Below, piece by piece: positions 1 to 7,316 of a DNA stretch of 64,000 nt (position 1 is its first letter; each line of letters begins with the position of its first letter). The stretch is from Imperialibacter sp. EC-SDR9 (GTDB taxonomy: Bacteria > Bacteroidota > Bacteroidia > Cytophagales > Cyclobacteriaceae), in assembly GCF_902498805.1 (NCBI RefSeq), contig NZ_LR701593.1, forward strand, positions 38,190 through 102,189. The letters are read 5' to 3'. The notes beneath the pieces are model-generated. The model was not told where the DNA came from and did no database searches. It was given only the letters and a program-made list of their open reading frames with translations. The translations under genes and the position numbers were made by a program.

Positions 1-1
1 A

Positions 2-619
2 GCCACCGACTTTGGTATGATCATTTGCCGTATGGGCAAACAAGCCCGTGCCGGAGAGCCTGAAGCACAAAAGAAATTCTTTGCAGACAATGACATAACC
101 ATTCTAGGGGAAATTGAGGCTCCAGGCACACTAGAGGGCGGAGACGTGGCCTGGCTCGACAACAAAACCATGGCAGTTGGACACACCTATCGAACCAATC
201 TGGAGGGCATTTCCCAGTTAAAAGCCATGCTTGAACCGAAAGGTGTTGAGGTGGTAGTAGCCGAATTACCACATTACAGGGGCCCATCCGACGTTTTTCA
301 CCTGATGTCGATATTGAGCCCGGTTGATAAGAACCTGGCGGTCGTGTATTCGCCATTGATGCCAATTGCCTTTCGAAATCTGCTTTTGGAAAGGGGCTTT
401 CAGCTAGTGGAAGTGCCGGAAGAAGAGTTTGATTCCATGGGTTGCAATGTGCTGGCGCTGACTCCCCGTCAATGCCTGATGGTGGAGGGAAATCCAATAA
501 CAGAAAAAAGGCTCAGAGATGTTGACTGCGAAGTAATTACCTACAAAGGTCAGGAAATCAGCGTAAAGGGTGGTGGTGGACCCACTTGTTTGACAAGGCC
601 TATTTCCAGAGGACTTTAG
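2..619 (+). CDS. Dimethylarginine dimethylaminohydrolase / arginine deiminase-like hydrolase, 5' truncated
   Basis: The 5' end lies outside the window; the reading frame is open from base 2 and stops at 617-619. The visible 206 residues carry the guanidino-modifying enzyme signature: LEGGDV with the substrate-binding acidic pair, a catalytic-type His in SDVFHLMS, and a C-terminal nucleophile Cys in GGGPTCLTRPI. This fits the DDAH branch of the amidinotransferase superfamily, which hydrolyses methylated arginine or arginine to citrulline in the cytoplasm. The N-terminal part with the first Asp/Glu contacts is missing, so substrate choice (dimethylarginine or another guanidine) cannot be decided. 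The gene converges on the RES toxin gene, with 21 bases between the stop codons and no obvious terminator. Confidence 0.8.
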   Translation, partial: ATDFGMIICRMGKQARAGEPEAQKKFFADNDITILGEIEAPGTLEGGDVAWLDNKTMAVGHTYRTNLEGISQLKAMLEPKGVEVVVAELPHYRGPSDVFHLMSILSPVDKNLAVVYSPLMPIAFRNLLLERGFQLVEVPEEEFDSMGCNVLALTPRQCLMVEGNPITEKRLRDVDCEVITYKGQEISVKGGGGPTCLTRPISRGL

Positions 620-640
620 CAAGTGCATGCTATCCTGTCA

Positions 641-1099
641 TTAGCCACGCACAATCCTTTGGTCAAGGCTTAGTGGAAGAATCCTTGTTTCAATCATGTC
701 AAAGTCTCTTGACATTGGATTGATTATAAAGTTTAAAGAACTTTTGTCCACAACCGATGGCACGCCGAAACACAATAAACCACTAGCTAAAAGTTGGCTA
801 CCAAACTCCTCTGAAACATTCCCGTGAGGTATTGCATCCCATCCTTCGGGCAAATCGCCAGCTGAATACTTTTTAACCATCGCATCAGGGCAATCAAGCT
901 CCATCACCGAGTATAAGACATAGCGTTCCGAGGAAAAGAGCTCAGTATCTACCGTGAGCCTTTCCAGCAAAGCAGATGAAACAGAGCTGCTACCATATAG
1001 CGCTGGAAAGCCCTGTCGATTCCACCGTCCACCGTAAATCTTGGCACCCTGCCCTGACAAATCACAAAATTCAGTCCTGGCAATTCTATAAATTGTCAT
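641..1099 (-). CDS. RES-domain toxin (NAD+-degrading type II toxin)
   Basis: The 152-residue protein is a complete RES domain. It has the N-terminal YRIA strand, the GGRWN arginine, the LLE glutamate about 20 residues later, and the C-terminal VPS...NFIINP segment carrying the family serine and asparagines. RES toxins use a fold related to ADP-ribosyltransferases and consume NAD+, arresting growth when unpaired. Its start overlaps the stop of the Xre/DUF2384 antitoxin gene by 4 bases, so the two are translationally coupled, in the usual antitoxin-first order. Length and motifs are intact, so it is probably functional. Confidence 0.88.
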   Translation of the reverse strand: MTIYRIARTEFCDLSGQGAKIYGGRWNRQGFPALYGSSSVSSALLERLTVDTELFSSERYVLYSVMELDCPDAMVKKYSAGDLPEGWDAIPHGNVSEEFGSQLLASGLLCFGVPSVVDKSSLNFIINPMSRDFDMIETRILPLSLDQRIVRG

Positions 1100-1584
1100 A
1101 TAGCAATGCCGTGCTGAACTCGCATTATCTCATTTTTGAGCAGATCAACTCCTTCTGATACATCTATGAGGTCAATAGGCTTTATATTTCCCAGGCTAAA
1201 AAGTGGCCTTTCCATCCATCGCCGGAAGCCCTCCTGGCCAAAATAAGAAATGCCACTGGCGTAAAGAGTAGCCAGTTCATACATTTTTTCAGATTGCACT
1301 ATATCGAAAACATCCTTTCTTTGAAGTGTTTTTGAAGAGACCGACAAAGCCCTGGCCATATTTTCGTAATCGAGACCTGTCACTTGCTTCAGCCTGTCAA
1401 AAGAACCTTTGCTCAATCCCTTCCTGAAGGTAGCAACTCTCTGAAGTGGCTCCATAAGTTGATCATTAGCTAAGCCCAGAATAGCTCCGGGAGAAAATTT
1501 ACCCGGCAGGGCATAGTATGCGATAGCAGCTTCACGCACTTCCATTGGCTTGTCATCTTTGAGCTCGTATCCTGGCTTTTTCAT
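1096..1584 (-). CDS. Xre/MbcA/ParS-type (DUF2384) antitoxin of the RES toxin
   Basis: This 162-residue protein has an N-terminal helical region (to about residue 90) ending in a helix-turn-helix-like stretch, ARALSVSSKTLQRK, typical of Xre-type antitoxins of RES toxins. A C-terminal DUF2384 helical domain follows, with FGQEGFRRWMERPLFSLGNIKPIDLI; the W-M/L-x-x-P-x-x-x-L-x-x-x-x-P pattern is the hallmark. Such antitoxins bind the toxin and block its active site, and usually repress their own promoter. Two GGACAAA direct repeats sit just upstream (1595-1623) and are a plausible operator. It is the first gene of the pair and overlaps the toxin start by 4 bases. Confidence 0.85.
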   Translation of the reverse strand: MKKPGYELKDDKPMEVREAAIAYYALPGKFSPGAILGLANDQLMEPLQRVATFRKGLSKGSFDRLKQVTGLDYENMARALSVSSKTLQRKDVFDIVQSEKMYELATLYASGISYFGQEGFRRWMERPLFSLGNIKPIDLIDVSEGVDLLKNEIMRVQHGIAI

Positions 1585-1594
1585 ATTCGGGTAA

Positions 1595-1623
1595 TTTGTC
1601 CACTAATATAACGTATTTTGTCC
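1595..1623 (-). promoter_or_regulatory. Direct repeats upstream of the antitoxin gene (candidate operator)
   Basis: On the minus strand two copies of GGACAAA lie at 1623-1617 and 1601-1595, 22 bp apart start to start (about two helical turns), ending 11 bases before the antitoxin start codon. An A/T-rich segment between them could hold the -7 element. The position fits autoregulation by the Xre-type antitoxin, but no binding evidence exists here. Confidence 0.35.
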
Positions 1624-1749
1624 TAAAGTTGTTCATTTCTCTACCTTTAATTACAACAGCCTCTCAACCCAGCTTCAATAATCTCTTTAATGATCCCTTC
1701 ATTATTTCATAATGCCCCGTTTGTAATAAAACCGTTATGAAGAAGCAAT

Positions 1750-1780
1750 TTTGATTATATTAAGGACTGAATTAAATGTG
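1750..1780 (+). promoter_or_regulatory. Bacteroidota-type promoter for the Gfo/Idh gene
   Basis: TTTG at 1750-1753 and TAAATGTG at 1773-1780 are separated by 19 bases. This matches the Bacteroidota sigma consensus (TTTG, 19-21 bases, TAnnTTTG) with one mismatch. Transcription would start near 1787, leaving a short leader before the ATG at 1801. Confidence 0.45.
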
Positions 1781-1800
1781 ATATCTCTAATTATACTCAA

Positions 1801-3279
1801 ATGCCCCACAAAAAAATAACACCCCCAGCTTCAGGAAGCACTTCTAGAAGAACGTTTATGAAAAATGCGGCTATCGCAGGTGCTGCGTTCACCATAGTAC
1901 CACGATACGTAATAGGCGGCAAAGGATACCTTGCCCCAAGTGACAAACTGCTCGTAGCAGGCATCGGTGCCGGCGGCAAAGGCACAAGCGACATCGCCAA
2001 TTTTGCAAAAAGTGGCAAGGCCGAAATCGCCTTCCTTTGTGACGTAGATGACAGGAGAGCGGAGACTTCACGAAAGAACTTCCCCAAAGCAAAATACTAT
2101 AAAGACTACAGAGAGATGCTCGACAAGGAAGGCAAGAACTTCGATGCAGTGTCGGTATCAACTCCTGACCACCAGCACGCAGTTCAGGCGCTTGCAGCCA
2201 TGCAAATGGGCAAGCACGTGTACGTGCAAAAGCCATTGACCCATGATATTTATGAAGCCAGAATGCTTACCCAGGCGGCAGAAAAATACAAAGTGGTGAC
2301 ACAAATGGGAAACCAGGGCGCCTCTGGTGATGGCGTACGTCAAATGAGAGAATGGTATGATGCAGGCATTATTGGTGATGTAACTGAAGTATTTTGCTGG
2401 ACAAACCGTCCGGTGTGGCCGCAAGGCATTCCATGGCCAACGCAAAGCGCTCCGATACCAAAAGAACTCGACTGGGAATTATGGCTCGGCACTGCACCGA
2501 AAAAAGATTACGTAGATAAACTGGTGCCCTTCAACTGGCGTGGCTGGTGGGACTACGGCACTGGTGCCCTTGGCGACATGGCTTGCCATATTATTGAACC
2601 TCCTTTCCGCACGCTTGGGCTTGGTTATCCAAGCTCTGTAGAGTGCAGTGTGGGTAGCGTATATGTAGACGAGTTTAAGAGAGGCTACTTCCCCGATAGC
2701 TGTCCTCCTTCCTCTCACGTCATCATGAATTTCCCCGGCCCAGGAGGAAAACCAGACGTTAAGTTCCATTGGATGGATGGCGGCATCCAGCCTGAAAGAC
2801 CTGAAGAGCTTGGCCCTAATGAGATGATGGGGGATGGCGGCAACGGAGTCATCATGGTCGGCAGCAAAGGCAAAATGATGTGCAGCACCTATGGCAGAGA
2901 CCCTAAGTTGCTTCCAACTTCAAGAACGAACGAGGTAAAAGTGCCGCAAACACTTGCCAGAGTCCCTGGTGGATCCGACACAGGCCACTACTTCCAGTGG
3001 GTGGAGGCTTGTATCGCAGGGTATGGCAAAATGGAAGTGAGCTCACCGTTTGATATTGCAGGCCCTATGACAGAGAGTATCCTGATGGGTAACCTGGCCA
3101 TAAGAAGCTACGATATTCAGAAGAAGAGACCAGGTGGCAGAGACGACCAGTTCGATTACCCGGGCCGCTTCATCAAACTCATGTGGGATGGCCCTAACAT
3201 GAAAATCACCAACTTCGATGATGCCAACCAGTTTGTTCGCAGAGACTACCGTGATGGCTGGAAAATGCAGGGATTGTAA
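1801..3279 (+). CDS. Tat-exported Gfo/Idh/MocA family oxidoreductase
   Basis: This 492-residue protein has a twin-arginine leader (SRRTFMK followed by a short hydrophobic stretch, residues 15-35), so it is probably folded in the cytoplasm and exported. A Rossmann domain follows with GIGAGGKG near residue 55, and then the family signature MGKHVYVQKPLTHDIYEA, whose Lys is the conserved EKP-type lysine (here QKP). The C-terminal half is the alpha/beta sugar-binding domain (GGWWDYGTGALGDMACHI region). Members oxidise or reduce sugars or inositols with tightly held NAD(P); many exported Bacteroidota paralogues act on sugars or glycosides in the periplasm. The substrate is unknown. A strong terminator follows at 3304-3334, so it is probably monocistronic. 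Confidence 0.9.
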   Translation: MPHKKITPPASGSTSRRTFMKNAAIAGAAFTIVPRYVIGGKGYLAPSDKLLVAGIGAGGKGTSDIANFAKSGKAEIAFLCDVDDRRAETSRKNFPKAKYYKDYREMLDKEGKNFDAVSVSTPDHQHAVQALAAMQMGKHVYVQKPLTHDIYEARMLTQAAEKYKVVTQMGNQGASGDGVRQMREWYDAGIIGDVTEVFCWTNRPVWPQGIPWPTQSAPIPKELDWELWLGTAPKKDYVDKLVPFNWRGWWDYGTGALGDMACHIIEPPFRTLGLGYPSSVECSVGSVYVDEFKRGYFPDSCPPSSHVIMNFPGPGGKPDVKFHWMDGGIQPERPEELGPNEMMGDGGNGVIMVGSKGKMMCSTYGRDPKLLPTSRTNEVKVPQTLARVPGGSDTGHYFQWVEACIAGYGKMEVSSPFDIAGPMTESILMGNLAIRSYDIQKKRPGGRDDQFDYPGRFIKLMWDGPNMKITNFDDANQFVRRDYRDGWKMQGL

Positions 3280-3303
3280 CCTACTCTAAATCATATATTG
3301 ACG

Positions 3304-3334
3304 AAGTCACTGTCGCAAGGCAGTGACTTTTTTT
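3304..3334 (+). terminator. Rho-independent terminator after the Gfo/Idh gene
   Basis: A perfect 9-bp stem, AAGTCACTG (3304-3312) and CAGTGACTT (3321-3329), with an 8-base loop, runs directly into a T tract ending at 3334. It separates the oxidoreductase from the RraA-family gene. Confidence 0.9.
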
Positions 3335-3392
3335 AATCAACAATTCAGCTCATTTTTGAAGAAAAAAAGGCTACGAGAAAGCTCTGATTTGC

Positions 3393-3400
3393 TAAATTTG
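3393..3400 (+). promoter_or_regulatory. Perfect -7 element in front of the RraA-family gene
   Basis: TAAATTTG matches the Bacteroidota -7 consensus TAnnTTTG exactly. No good TTTG lies at the expected upstream spacing; the nearest, at 3355-3358, is too far. Transcription would begin near 3406-3408, only a few bases before the first ATG (3412). This favours the second in-frame ATG at 3430 as the real start. Confidence 0.4.
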
Positions 3401-3411
3401 ACAATCCCCTA

Positions 3412-4227
3412 ATGAAAAATACGTTTGCTATGAAAAACCTTACACATTTAGTTATATGCGTCCTCCTTACTCCAGCAGGTATTTTCGCTCAAACTACCAG
3501 GGAGGTAACCGACAATCAGTTGATAAAACTTTACGCTGGCCTGCGGGTTGCCGACGTTTCCGATGGCATGGACATGTTGGGCATGCCAGATGTAGGACTG
3601 ATGGACCCAAAAATAGCCCCTCTTTGGAAAGACATTGAAGGGTTCAAACACCAATTCGTTGGCATCGCCTTTACGGTAAGGTATGTTCCTACTACAAGAC
3701 GTCCGCATCCTGGCAATGTGAGCCGTGACGACTATAAACATTGGAGAGATATGTGGTATACCAACGTGTCGGCAGAGCCATTTATAAAAGACATAAAAGA
3801 AGGCCATGTGATAGTGATAGATAATGCCAATGATGGTGATACCGGATCGACCGGATCGAACAACAGCATGATTTGGAAATCGAAAGGCGCAATCGGCATT
3901 GTTTCGGCAGGCGGTGTCAGAGATACGGACGAAGTGATAAAACAAGGCATCCCTGTTTACATGAACTACGAAAAGAGAGGACGAGGTATCCGCCCGGGAC
4001 GGAATGAGCTTGACTCTTATAACGAGCCAGTCGTTGTTGGCGGTGTTTACATCAGGCCGGGTGATGTGATTGTAGCTGATGGAGATGGTGTAATAGTCGT
4101 TCCAAGGGATATCGCTATTGACGTAGCTGATGCGGCCAGAGAAGAATTGCTGATCGATAAAGAACAAAGGAGAAAACTCTACAAAGAACTTGGCATCCCT
4201 TACGATTTCACCGTGGAAAATAAATAG
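3412..4227 (+). CDS. Exported RraA-family protein (HMG/CHA aldolase-like fold)
   Basis: The 271-residue ORF contains a signal peptide ending in FAQ, most simply read from the second Met at 3430, followed by the RraA/dimethylmenaquinone-methyltransferase-like fold. Visible signatures are GLRVADVSDGMDMLG near the N terminus and GAIGIVSAGGVRDTDEV, where the Gly-rich strand and Arg-Asp form the metal/oxoacid site in 4-hydroxy-4-methyl-2-oxoglutarate aldolases. The C-terminal DVIVADGDGVIVVPRDIA segment is also typical. Well-studied members are cytosolic aldolases/decarboxylases, or RraA, which inhibits RNase E, so an exported copy is unusual. Function is probably oxaloacetate or hydroxy-oxo-acid lyase chemistry in the periplasm, but this is not proven. 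Confidence 0.78.
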   Translation: MKNTFAMKNLTHLVICVLLTPAGIFAQTTREVTDNQLIKLYAGLRVADVSDGMDMLGMPDVGLMDPKIAPLWKDIEGFKHQFVGIAFTVRYVPTTRRPHPGNVSRDDYKHWRDMWYTNVSAEPFIKDIKEGHVIVIDNANDGDTGSTGSNNSMIWKSKGAIGIVSAGGVRDTDEVIKQGIPVYMNYEKRGRGIRPGRNELDSYNEPVVVGGVYIRPGDVIVADGDGVIVVPRDIAIDVADAAREELLIDKEQRRKLYKELGIPYDFTVENK

Positions 4228-4285
4228 TAACAACATTTATTAACCCGTAGTGAGGAAGAGTTGTTCATTTGATAAGCCTTCGGCG

Positions 4286-4315
4286 ATTGGGCAATATTCT
4301 GTAATATTATCCAAT
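4286..4315. promoter_or_regulatory. 30-bp interrupted palindrome upstream of the M20 peptidase gene
   Basis: The arms read ATTGG-nn-AATATT and AATATT-nn-CCAAT around a CTGT centre, so 22 of 30 positions are in perfect dyad symmetry. It ends 14 bases before the ATG at 4330. It could be an operator for a dimeric regulator or, if transcribed, a leader hairpin over the start region. Confidence 0.45.
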
Positions 4316-4329
4316 AATAGATTGTAGCT

Positions 4330-5625
4330 ATGAAATCATTCTCGCCCATCGTGTTCCTCATGTTACTTTTTGTTGCTACCTCACTACAAGGCCAGGTTTC
4401 CAAAACAGAGACACGCCTTACAAAATACATCGACCAACACAACAACGAGGCCCTTCAGCTACTTGAGGAAATCATTAACATCAACAGCGGTACGATGAAT
4501 TTCGATGGTGTGAAAGCCGTTGCCGACGTACTCATGCCCAAGTTCAAAGCCCTTGGCATGGAAGTAGAATGGAAAGACGGAAGTGCCTGGAACAGGGCAG
4601 GTCATCTGGTAGCCAAAACTACGGCAGGAAAAGGAAAGAAAATTCTACTCATCGGCCACCTCGATACAGTATTTGAGCTGGAAAGCCCATTTCAAAAATA
4701 CAAAGTACTGAATGACACAACAGCCAGTGGGCCCGGCATTGCTGACATGAAGGGTGGCGACATTATCATTCTTCAGGCATTGTCAGCACTTAATAATGCA
4801 GGCCTGCTAAAAGACATGAGCATTACTGTGGTGATGACTGGCGACGAGGAACTGAGTGGTGACCCGCTTTCCCTTTCGAAACAGGAACTGGTAGAAGCAG
4901 CCAAATGGGCTGACATCGCTCTTGGTTTTGAAAATGGGGACGGCAATCCAGGCACAGCGAATGTTGCCCGCAGAAGCTCATCAGGTTGGACGCTAAAAGT
5001 AACAGGCAATGCCGCCCATTCTTCTCAGGTGTTCAAACCTGAGGTAGGTGCTGGTGCTATTTACGAAGCCGCCAGAATCCTGACAGAGTTTTACGCAGCG
5101 CTAAGCACAGAAGAGTACCTCACTTTCAATCCGGGAATGATTCTTGGCGGCACCAACGTCGCCTACGAGGAATCTATAGACGGAGGAAGAGCTACCGGCA
5201 AAAGCAACGTGGTAGCCAAGGATGCCGTGGTAACAGGTGATATTCGCACCATTTCACCTGAGCAACTTCAGCGCACTCAAAAAACCATGACAGAGGTTGT
5301 GGCGAAACACCTGCCCAAGACCAATGCTACCATCAGTTTTGATGAAGGCTACCCACCCTTTGCCCCTACCGAAGGCAACTATGAGTTATTGAAACAACTC
5401 AGCAAAGTAAGCACCGATCTGGGTTTTATGGCTGTAGAGCCCGTAAACCCAAGCAATGCTGGTGCGGCCGACATTTCATTTACCTCTGACTACATCGAAA
5501 TGGGGTTAGATGGACTGGGAATGGGTGGTAAAAACGACCATACTGTGAATGAAACAGGGAATTTAAAGACATTGCCGATGCAGACGAAAAGAGCTGCGAT
5601 CCTGCTCTACAGGTTAACCAGATAA
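4330..5625 (+). CDS. Exported M20-family metallopeptidase (carboxypeptidase G2-like)
   Basis: This 431-residue enzyme has an N-terminal signal peptide ending near LQGQ. The M20 zinc site is intact: GHLDTVF (first His and Asp), GIADMKGG (bridging Asp) and GDEELSGDP (catalytic Glu-Glu), followed by the dimerisation domain and a C-terminal zinc-ligand His in GGKNDHTVNE. Length and motif order match glutamate carboxypeptidase/CPG2-type enzymes, which remove C-terminal amino acids (often Glu) from peptides or folate-like compounds in the periplasm. A striking palindrome (4286-4315) lies just upstream. The next gene, msrA, starts 100 bases downstream on the same strand; no terminator is visible between them. 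Confidence 0.88.
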   Translation: MKSFSPIVFLMLLFVATSLQGQVSKTETRLTKYIDQHNNEALQLLEEIININSGTMNFDGVKAVADVLMPKFKALGMEVEWKDGSAWNRAGHLVAKTTAGKGKKILLIGHLDTVFELESPFQKYKVLNDTTASGPGIADMKGGDIIILQALSALNNAGLLKDMSITVVMTGDEELSGDPLSLSKQELVEAAKWADIALGFENGDGNPGTANVARRSSSGWTLKVTGNAAHSSQVFKPEVGAGAIYEAARILTEFYAALSTEEYLTFNPGMILGGTNVAYEESIDGGRATGKSNVVAKDAVVTGDIRTISPEQLQRTQKTMTEVVAKHLPKTNATISFDEGYPPFAPTEGNYELLKQLSKVSTDLGFMAVEPVNPSNAGAADISFTSDYIEMGLDGLGMGGKNDHTVNETGNLKTLPMQTKRAAILLYRLTR

Positions 5626-5724
5626 CCCGTTGATGATGGTTTAGCATCCATTCTGTCTTGGTCGGGACTTTTAATGAATAGTATTTTTTGAAACTTATCG
5701 GCCATTTACCAAGTTATCAACATC

Positions 5725-6375
5725 ATGAGAAATACTCTTGCCAAATCATCACTACTTATAGCCGTATTAGGCTTCTATTCCTGCGATGCCCAAAAATCAA
5801 AAAATGACGGTGGCGTACGTCAGGTTGACCTTAAGGCTCCTGCCGGAAAAGCCATCGCTGCTTTTGCAGAAGGCTGCTTCTGGTGTTCAGAACATATCTT
5901 TGAGGCAGTAGTGGGTGTCGACTCGGCAGTGTCGGGCTACGCAGGTGGGCACACCAAAAACCCCACCTACGAACTTGTGAATACTGAAACGACGGGTCAT
6001 GCTGAAACAGTGTTGGTCTACTACGACCCTTCCAGGATTAATTACGAAGAGCTGACCAAAGTATTCTTTACGTCGCAGGATCCAACTACCAAGGACCGTC
6101 AGGGACCGGACGTCGGCAATTCTTACCGCTCCATCTTGTTCTATATGACACCGGAGGAGAAAGCCATAGCAGAAAAATCGCTAAAGGCCTTCGATAGCTC
6201 AGGCATGTTCAGCAAGCCCATTGTGTCTGAAATAATGGAACTGAAAGCTTTCTACAGAGCAGAGGAATATCACCAGGATTATATCGAGCACAACCCGGGC
6301 AGTGGTTATGTGCGGGGAGTTTCCATTCCCAGGTACGAGAAGTTTAAACGCACTTATAAAGGGAAGTTAAAATAG
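5725..6375 (+). CDS. msrA: Peptide-methionine (S)-S-oxide reductase MsrA, probably a lipoprotein
   Basis: A leader of about 19 residues ends in FYSC-DAQ, which looks like a lipobox with Cys20. The full MsrA domain follows, with the catalytic motif GCFWCSEHIF (nucleophile Cys51), the SGYAGG segment and the C-terminal EEYHQDYIEHNP region. The enzyme reduces methionine-S-sulfoxide in proteins; the leader places it in the cell envelope. There is no fused or neighbouring MsrB, and no recycling Cys is seen in the C-terminal tail, so Cys54 of the active-site motif is the likely resolving residue. The gene ends at a strong two-way terminator shared with the convergent sulfur cluster. Confidence 0.92.
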   Translation: MRNTLAKSSLLIAVLGFYSCDAQKSKNDGGVRQVDLKAPAGKAIAAFAEGCFWCSEHIFEAVVGVDSAVSGYAGGHTKNPTYELVNTETTGHAETVLVYYDPSRINYEELTKVFFTSQDPTTKDRQGPDVGNSYRSILFYMTPEEKAIAEKSLKAFDSSGMFSKPIVSEIMELKAFYRAEEYHQDYIEHNPGSGYVRGVSIPRYEKFKRTYKGKLK

Positions 6376-6400
6376 CCCCTGGGCAGCCAAACACAAAACG

Positions 6401-6436
6401 AAAAAAGCCCGGGTTCGAATAACCCGGGCTCCTTTC
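6401..6436. terminator. Bidirectional terminator between msrA and the sulfur cluster
   Basis: A perfect 10-bp stem, AGCCCGGGTT (6406-6415) and AACCCGGGCT (6421-6430), closes a 5-base loop. An A tract on the left serves as the U tract for minus-strand transcripts, and a weaker CCTTT lies on the right. It sits between two convergent genes. Confidence 0.9.
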
Positions 6437-6452
6437 AGACAACTTGGAACTG

Positions 6453-6965
6453 TTAAACGAAAATGATCTGCGTGCCCTCTTCGTCAGCCCGATTGTAAAA
6501 ATCGCCGACAGTTAGCACCTCATCCAAATCATCCCAAAGGTCTTTTTTCTCCAGGTGGAACATTTCCATGGCCAATTTACAGGCAAAAACTTTGCCACCA
6601 GACGCCTTATAGATTTCGAGAAATTCGCTAACCGGAGGAATATCCAGCTTGTCCATTTCTTTACGCATCATTGTACTGGCCAGTGTCTCCATACCAGGCA
6701 GCCCACCTATCATGGTAGGTATGTGCAACCCGGGGTTGCCCACGGTGGCCACATGCAAATGATCCATCTTATCTTTTTGCAACATTTCCAGCCCAAAGAA
6801 TGTGCAGAAAATCTCTGACTCGATACCTTCCATCCTTGCGCCGTTGGCCAGGATAAGGGCAGCATACACAGAGTCGATAGTTGCCTTAGAATTGATGATC
6901 ATTATCTTCCTCAGCTTCTTTTCCTTTTTTGTCGGGGCTTTTGCGGGTGCTTCTACAGTTTCCAT
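6453..6965 (-). CDS. DsrE/DsrF-like sulfur-transfer protein
   Basis: The 170-residue protein has a Lys/Ala/Pro-rich N-terminal 18 residues, then a DsrE-like alpha/beta fold: a first strand MIINSKATIDSVYAALILANGA, FCTFFGLEML, and the conserved cysteine in KVFACKLAMEMF, which in this family carries a persulfide. The C terminus (DEVLTVGDFYNRA) matches the DsrE-like family linked to sulfur oxidation. It is the last of three minus-strand genes, 19 bases after the TusE-like gene, and probably hands sulfur between the quinone oxidoreductase and the TusE-like carrier in the cytoplasm. The stretch ahead of the terminator is only about 20 bases. Confidence 0.85.
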   Translation of the reverse strand: METVEAPAKAPTKKEKKLRKIMIINSKATIDSVYAALILANGARMEGIESEIFCTFFGLEMLQKDKMDHLHVATVGNPGLHIPTMIGGLPGMETLASTMMRKEMDKLDIPPVSEFLEIYKASGGKVFACKLAMEMFHLEKKDLWDDLDEVLTVGDFYNRADEEGTQIIFV

Positions 6966-6984
6966 GGTTCAAATTTTTAAGTGA

Positions 6985-7299
6985 CTAAATACAACTTGCT
7001 GGCTTGGGAATACCTGCTATGCGAGAGGCCTTCTTGAGTGGGCCTTCTGGAAACAGAGCATAGAACTCTTTGATATCTACCACTCCTGATTTACCGACCC
7101 TGCGGATAGACAACGCCGTGCCACTCTCTTGTTCCTTCCTCAAATAATTGAGTACTTCAAAATGACGGTCAGTCAGTTCAATGCCCTCTTCAAGAGCAAT
7201 ACCACGTGCTATTTCCTTGTCCCACTGGTTCATATCTAACAAGTAACCTTGTTCATTCACTTCTACGGGACGGTTTGCAATTACAGCTTCCATAGTCAT
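6985..7299 (-). CDS. TusE/DsrC-family sulfur carrier
   Basis: This 104-residue protein matches the whole DsrC/TusE fold (NRPVEVNEQGYLLDMNQWD, LTDRHFEVLNYLRKEQE, and GPLKKASRIAGIPKPASCI). The penultimate cysteine at the flexible C-terminal arm is present. The second Cys, found about ten residues earlier in true DsrC, is absent, so it resembles TusE-type single-cysteine persulfide carriers. It lies between the quinone oxidoreductase and DsrE-like genes, with gaps of 17 and 19 bases. No dissimilatory sulfite reductase or tRNA-thiolation gene is nearby, so its partner is more likely the local DsrE-like protein. Confidence 0.88.
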   Translation of the reverse strand: MTMEAVIANRPVEVNEQGYLLDMNQWDKEIARGIALEEGIELTDRHFEVLNYLRKEQESGTALSIRRVGKSGVVDIKEFYALFPEGPLKKASRIAGIPKPASCI

Positions 7300-7316
7300 T
7301 TTTGGTTTTATGATGA

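Noticed and set aside
3448..4236. A 262-residue minus-strand frame opposite the RraA-family gene
   Set aside because: It is the shadow of a gene with clear family motifs and a signal peptide; the minus frame has Cys/His/Ile-rich, non-protein-like composition.
6401..6436. GGGTTCGAAT, resembling a tRNA T-arm
   Set aside because: The bases form a symmetric 10-bp terminator stem between convergent genes; there is no acceptor, D or anticodon stem around it.
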